NCBI GenBank assembly: GCA_026225945.1
Contig: JAMJFZ010001657.1
Coordinates: 3,010,001-3,074,000, forward strand
Length of the DNA stretch: 64,000 nucleotides
Direction of reading: 5' to 3'
Source of the DNA: Cricetomys ansorgei
Taxonomy: Eukaryota; Chordata; Mammalia; Rodentia; Nesomyidae
Shown: one piece after another, positions 59,085 to 64,000 of the stretch
Layout of the letters: each line of letters starts with the position of its first letter
How positions within the stretch are numbered: position 1 is the stretch's first letter
Notes under the pieces: model-generated
Database searches by the model: none
What the model saw: only the letters and a program-made list of their open reading frames with translations
Told to the model about the DNA's origin: nothing
Made by a program: the position numbers and the translations under genes

Positions 59085-59610
59085 TGAAAAACCCACCAAT
59101 GACTGGGCCAGTTGCAGGCCAGTGTAAGCTCTGGTGAGACCCAACATGAGACTCAACAGCAAGTCCATCAGCAGATCCACTGGCTCTATCAAATATGCGC
59201 TTTGGACCCTAAGCCTATAGGTGCTGTGGTTTAAAGTTAGTATAGTTATTTAACAATTAATGCCTATAAAATGTATATATAGACCTGAGACAAAAAACCT
59301 CCACCAATCCCTGAGCTTGAAATCTCACCAATCACTGAGCCAGAAAATCCTACCAGTCAATCTCTGAGCTTGCCTCAAGATCAGGCTACAAAGAACCCCC
59401 CAATCCCAGGCCATCCTGGAAAGCCCCCCCCCCAAAAAAAGAAAAATCCCTATATAAAGAGCTGAATCCCATCCAGTTCTTTGCTGCTTCTTGCTCAAGC
59501 AGAGGCAGCTGGTGCCTTACTGGGTTTTTCCCTCCCAATAAAACTCTTTCCCCACTCAGGGATCAGCAGGGGATATTCCTCCCCTCAGAGCTATAACTCT
59601 TCCAATGGGA
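59085..59610 (+). mobile_element. LTR-like element in Pbk intron 1
   Basis: It has CCCTATATAAAGAGC as the TATA region and CCCAATAAAACTCTTTCC as the poly(A) region, typical LTR spacing. U3 carries repeated ACCAATCNCTGAGC-type units at 59310-59375. Its first part is repeated near 60100. Borders are approximate. Confidence 0.65.
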
Positions 59611-60099
59611 CATCTTCCACACTTCATAGCTATATGGTTCCTTGACTCCCTGCCACCAAGATACCTTTCATCTCAGAACTGAAACACTAACAGTGACCCA
59701 TTGGGTACAGTCTGTGCCCAGCATGCTTGCAGTCCTGGATTCCATCCTTAGGACCCAAAAACCTAGAAGCAGTAGTGAGTGCCTCTGGTCCCAGCACCAG
59801 GGAATGGAGTTCGTAGAGAGAAAGGACAGGGATGTGGCTGTGGGTAGAATTTCATACACGGGAGTATGGGAAGTATTTTTGAAAAATAAAATATATTTGC
59901 ATACATATATAAAAATTAATAATGAAACCCATTAGCATGTAGAGTTAGCATATGCTAATAAAAAGATATTTTTGAAATGTCAAGTACTGTTATCATGGTA
60001 ACCAAGCATGGTGCACATGTGTAATCTCAGTCCTTGGGAATTGAGGAAGGAGGATGTAACGTTGGTTGTCAGCCTGTTATATATACACAGCCAGTCGAA

Positions 60100-60286
60100 G
60101 GCCAGTGTAAGCTCTGGTGAGACCCGGACTCAACAGCACGAAACATGAACAGGGCTTAGCAAGTCCATCAGCAGATCCACCAGCTCTATCAAATATGCGC
60201 TTCGAGCCCTAAGGCTAAAGGTGCTGTGGTTTAAAGTTAGTACAGTTATTTAACAATTAATGCCTATAGAATGTATATATAAACCT

Positions 60287-60291
<5 letters not shown>
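60100..60291 (+). repeat. Second copy of the LTR U3 segment, ending in (GT)n
   Basis: GCCAGTGTAAGCTCTGGTGAG through TATCAAATATGCGCTT to AATTAATGCCTATAGAATG matches 59117-59292 with a ~17-base insertion. It stops at a GT run (60291-60319). Confidence 0.8.
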
Positions 60292-60322
<31 letters not shown>

Positions 60323-61114
60323 ATATTTAGTATACAGACTAAGGCTCAAACCCAGACAGGAAAGAAAAATGGGTGGGATATGGTATATTTTAGTACAAGT
60401 ACCATAAGTGGATGGTAAGGCAGTTTTGAAATGTTTGTCTAACCCTAGGTATTTATATCCTTTAAGAACATGTTGTGTACTCAGTCCTCAAGCTGCAGGA
60501 CAAGGACAGTGGCGTTCTCCAGGCCACTCTTTGCTAAGCATTTTGCACATGGCTTGCATTCTACAGGCTGACCGGCTCCCTCCATTTCCCGAATTGGGTC
60601 CTGAAGGGTGTGTGTGCCCTCTCTCATCTAGCATCTCAACCTTCATCCCATCTTAGCTGATAAGCTCATAAAGCCATGTTTTGTTCCATGTTATATTTGG
60701 CTACCTGTTTGACATTTCCCCAAGATGACTAATAAAGCGTCCAAAAACGAGCTCCCAATCTCCATTACCCTCCTCTTTTTTTTTTTTTTTCATTTGTCAA
60801 TCTCAAAAGCCCCCCTCCCACTTTGCTTTTTTACTTTTTTCTTCCTAGCCACAGTTAAGCCTTTAGGAAACCATGGCATTTTTTGGACATTTCTGGACAG
60901 CTCTAGACACGCTTGGTCATTATGTGTGGCTTTCTATATCTGGCTTCTTCCACTTAGCATGTTTTCCCGGTCACGTGTCGTACATAGCAACACTTTGTTA
61001 CTTAGTGCGCAGATCCCACATCGTGCTCTTCACTCTGCATCGCATGAGTACTTCTCTTGTCTGGTTGAGCTGCTAGGAATAATGCTGCTCGTATGCAGAG
61101 TTTTCTATTTTTGT

Positions 61115-61350
61115 TTAGTGTTTGACTCAGGGTCTCATGCTGCCCAGGCTGGTCTTAGCCTCCCAAGTGCTGGTATTACAGTCATGCATCTAGGGTTGTC
61201 TTAAAGGATAACGAGACCTGTTTGTAACTTCTCCTGGGAAGTAGGAGGGGAGGGGTACTCAGAGACTACTTACCTTCTGTTTGGGGTGCTGGGGATTGAA
61301 CTCACGGCCGTGCTATGCTAACTAACACTCTACCACTGAGCTACCTCCTT
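61115..61350 (-). repeat. B4-type SINE (B1 and ID parts), antisense
   Basis: Antisense B1 (CAGGGTCTCATGCTGCCCAG, CCTCCCAAGTGCTGG) is followed by antisense ID (GCTGGGGATTGAACTCACG, CCACTGAGCTACCTCC). Confidence 0.75.
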
Positions 61351-61417
61351 ACCTTTTTGAACGAGGTAGTTTTTGCTTTTATTAATCCAAGTTTATATTT
61401 TAAAAGTTTTTTTTTAA

Positions 61418-61595
61418 TTGCTATTATTTGTTTATGTGTGTGTTGTGTGGGCAGGAGTGTGCCACAGTGTGTGGTGGTCAGAAGACAACTTGTGGGAGTT
61501 GGTTCTCTCTCTCTACTGTATGGAATCCAGGAATTGAACTCCAGCTGACAGGCTTGGCAAGTGCCTTTACCTTCTGAACTATGTTTCTGGCCCTA
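61418..61595 (-). repeat. B3-type SINE, antisense
   Basis: GGTCAGAAGACAACTTGTGG, GGAATTGAACTCCAGC and CTGAACTATGTTTCTGGCC. It lies about 200 bases before the Pbk exon 2 acceptor. Confidence 0.75.
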
Positions 61596-61804
61596 AGTAT
61601 ATATTTTATAGTTAAAATTACAACCCTTAGTGAGTAATGGTGTGGCCATGAGTAAGTAATTTTATCTCTGGGTTTCAACTTTACCATTGTAAATAAGATT
61701 GGACTAAGCATTTGCTGAGAGCATTTTCAGTTCTCAAACTGTGTATTTCTACAATAAAATGATGCTGTGGGATTCTTCCCACTGATGGGAGTCATTCCTT
61801 ACAG

Positions 61805-61914
61805 CTGCAGTTCAGCTCCGCTTGTTCTCATCAGAGGGCCTAACAGGATTGCTGCAATGGAGGGAACCAATAATTTCAAGACGCCCAACAAATTACCTGA
61901 AAAAAGAAAATCTG
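61805..61914 (+). CDS. Pbk: Pbk exon 2, first coding exon (PDZ-binding kinase/TOPK N-terminus)
   Basis: The start codon at 61857 lies in a strong context (G at -3, G at +4). It opens the peptide MEGTNNFKTPNK followed by LPEKRKS, ending after one base of the next codon at 61914, with GTAAGA as donor. This is the known amino end of PBK/TOPK, a MAPKK-like serine/threonine kinase active in mitosis and proliferating cells. Thr9-Pro10 (in FKTPNK) is the reported CDK1/cyclin B phosphorylation site. The phase-1 end fits the Val that follows in mammals. Only residues 1-19 are in the window; the kinase domain lies further right. I found no exon 3 in 61915-64000. The open frame that reads on past 61914 is intron. 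Confidence 0.93.
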
Positions 61915-63569
61915 GTAAGATTGTAGAAATAAGATCTTCTCTTGTTGCTGTTTCAGGTGTTGGTTCTCTCCCTCCAGGTGCGATCCAGAAAGCACAGCAA
62001 GCTCTTTTACCTGTTGAAGTGTCTCAAAGATTGTTTAGGATATCCTAAGTAATTGGCCATGTGTAGACTGATAGACATTTTAACTTTTTTCCCCCCACTC
62101 CAATCTCTATGACTTTTTTTTTAAAAAAGTTATCTTATTACACTGGCTCTATTTTTGAATAGAGGTGCTAGTGGACATATTTGTGTTGTTCCCAGTGTAT
62201 CTATTAGATGTAGCCGTTCACAGATATCCTTAACAGGCTCCAGCCCCTCTCTCCCACACCCAGCCATGAGGGCCTTTAAGAACATTTGTTCCTCAATGTG
62301 CCCAGACTTTACATTGGTGAGCATCTTTCTGAGATGTGTATCTGTTTTTTACAATTTGTCATTTTGCCATCCCTGTCATTTGGTGGTATGTCTAGATTGA
62401 TTTATTTTCTTCAGCTATGAACCGTGTTTTTTGCTTCTTTTATACCTGGTAATTTTATTTAGGTGATATTTTATGCCATTGAGAGTTGAATTTTTTTCAC
62501 TCACAGAGTGTTGGGCTTCATGAAGCTCCAAAGCTTTGTCCTTCTGGGACTGGCTTTTAAGCTTTCTTGTAGACTTTACTTGAGCTAAAAGTTAGCTGTA
62601 GTACTGAGTTGTTACCCTTTAGAGGAATTTACTCAACACCTGGTCTGGCTGATGGGAAAGTGGTCTTATTCCTAGACTTCTGCTATTTCCAGTTGTTTAT
62701 ACTTTGCTTTCCTGGTTTGGGGGATGCTGCCCATTATGTGTACAGTTAAGTACCTAGCCAAGCACTTCACGGGAAATCTTTTCAGCTGTCCCCTTTTCTT
62801 TCTTTCAGCTCCCTCCTGTGCTCTGCACCTCAGCTTCCAGTTACCTAGTTGTTCTTGACCTCTACTCTCTGTCTCCATGGTTTGAAAGGACCATTGGGCT
62901 GTTTCCTCTGTGCTTGAGCCTGGAACTGCCTTTCAGTGCTGTAGGAAAATGATGGGGCTTACTTCCTCTGTTCCCATTAGCTCAGAGGTCACAGCTCTGC
63001 TCTGCCTCTTGTCACGTATCTGAAAACTATTGTATTTTGTCAAGTTTTCCAGTTCACAGAGAGAGCAGCTTGAAGAGCAGTTAGTTATTCCTGACCAGAG
63101 CAGACCTGTCTGATCTTGTAATAATTATAGTATGCTCTGAATTATATTTAGATTTGTTTTTGCAGATGCCAAAGCAAATTCTAGTATTCAAACATATATG
63201 TACATGGTTTGTGTGTGTGTGTGGTCTCCTTGGGCACACGCCATGGTCTCAGCAAACTTTATGTGAAAGGCCAAGTTGTACATAGTCCCAGGCATGTCCA
63301 GCCTGTGGCACACAGGTCACATATATCTCAGGGTAACTATGAATGTGACCCAGCACAGAATTGTAAAAGTACTTAAAATGTTTTAAGGTTTTCTTGAAAT
63401 TTTCTGTTTTTGTTTTTTTAACCAGAGTGCGGTTTTTGAGCATGATCCTTGTAGATGACCATGCGCCACAGTGTCACAAAGTCGACATTCCTGGTAGACT
63501 TTTTTAGGATCACATGGGCACTTATGTTTCCTTGTTTGCTTTCCTTCTTTCTCTCTCTTTATTTTTTCT

Positions 63570-63790
63570 TTAGATATATTTTTATTTATGAATGTGTGTG
63601 TATGCGTGCATGTATGTGTGTGCCACATGGATGTGGGTGCTCTTGTAGGCGAGAAAAAGGTATTGGATTCCCTGGAAGTTGGAGTTATAAATGGTTGTAA
63701 GCTGCCTGATGTGTGTCTGGGAATCAAGCTCTGGTCCTCTGCGAGAGCACCAAGTGCTCTTGACTATGGGGGCCACCGCAACAGTCCTTA
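63570..63790 (-). repeat. B3 SINE, antisense
   Basis: TTTTATTTATGAATGTGTG, GGAATCAAGCTCTGGTCCTC and AGCACCAAGTGCTCTTGAC. Confidence 0.8.
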
Positions 63791-63830
63791 TCTTCTTTAT
63801 TTTTAAATAGCCTTATAAGAATGTAAAAAC

Positions 63831-63960
63831 CAGCCAGTGAGGTGACTCAGCAGGTAAAGGCGCTTGCTGTGTGCGCCTCTTGACCCGAGTGTGATCTGCA
63901 CAAAGAGATCCAAGTTCACATAGTTGTCCTCTGACCTCCACATGCATGCCAATAATAACT
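63831..63960 (+). repeat. B3-like SINE fragment
   Basis: CCAGCCAGTGAGGTGACTCA, GTTGTCCTCTGACCTCC. It probably continues to the window end. Confidence 0.65.
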
Positions 63961-64000
63961 AGATTTTTATCTTAGCTTGTATGCCATAAGAAACAAACAA

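Larger units (their letters stand above)
58662..61804 (+). other. Pbk: Pbk intron 1
   Basis: The intron runs from the proposed donor GTAAGG to a pyrimidine-rich acceptor (CATTCCTTACAG) ending at 61804. It contains the tail of the CpG island, an LTR-like sequence at 59085-59610 with a partial second copy near 60100, a GT repeat, and antisense B4/B3-type SINEs. Other acceptors at 61810 or 61846 could be used and would change only the 5'UTR. Confidence 0.6.
61915..64000 (+). other. Pbk: Pbk intron 2 (partial)
   Basis: This intronic sequence runs to the window edge. I see no match to the next stretch of PBK. The only repeats recognised are an antisense B3-type SINE at about 63570-63790 and a sense SINE fragment from about 63831. 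The rest, 61915-63560, looks unique. Confidence 0.65.

Noticed and set aside
61915..62048. Continuation of the Pbk frame beyond 61914
   Set aside because: GTAAGA at 61915 is a good donor, the phase fits the known next residue of PBK, and the extension does not resemble the protein.
1..64000. CRISPR arrays, bacterial operons, tRNA or rRNA genes
   Set aside because: The tandem repeats are mammalian microsatellites and the tRNA-like heads belong to SINEs; nothing prokaryotic is present.

Overview
This window is nuclear DNA from a vertebrate, most likely a muroid rodent. There are no bacterial-type operons. The coding signal is confined to short exons with GT-AG borders. The rest is introns and intergenic DNA full of rodent-type SINEs (B1, B2/B3, B4/ID-like), URR1-like hAT elements, MaLR-like LTRs, L1 pieces and several endogenous retrovirus LTR families. 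I cannot fix the species. The SINEs and L1 copies look old and diverged, so a cricetid is as likely as mouse or rat.

Two protein-coding genes are only partly inside the window, both on the + strand. At the left is the 3' end of Scara5 (scavenger receptor class A member 5). Its last two coding exons (12142-12336 and 16975-17111) encode one complete six-cysteine SRCR domain, followed by a 3'UTR that probably ends just after the AATAAA at 19031. At the right is the 5' end of Pbk (PDZ-binding kinase/TOPK). A CpG-rich promoter and non-coding first exon lie at about 58.3-58.7 kb, and the first coding exon (start codon 61857, donor after 61914) encodes the first 19 residues. Scara5 followed by Pbk in the same orientation is the conserved mammalian order, and it supports both calls.

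Layout: 1-12141 is a Scara5 intron with no further exon that I can see. 12142-19055 holds the Scara5 3' exons. 19056-58300 is intergenic; its first half carries scattered SINEs and MaLR-like LTRs, and 42.4-57 kb is a dense block of nested LTR elements. 58300-64000 is the Pbk promoter, exon 1, intron 1, exon 2 and part of intron 2.

The most informative non-genic structure is the LTR block. It contains three solo LTRs of one gammaretrovirus-like family, each with a perfect 4-bp target duplication. It also contains two short LTR retroelements of one family in opposite orientations, one with a primer-binding-site-like sequence and one with a polypurine tract and a near-perfect 6-bp duplication. 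One locus is nested three deep (MaLR LTR, then short element, then gammaretroviral LTR). Separately, the Pbk promoter looks like a diverged tandem duplication of about 130-145 bp in which only the upstream copy keeps an E2F/CDE-CHR-like cell-cycle motif. I found no evidence of a wholly new gene system. None of the long open frames in repeats is credible as a gene.
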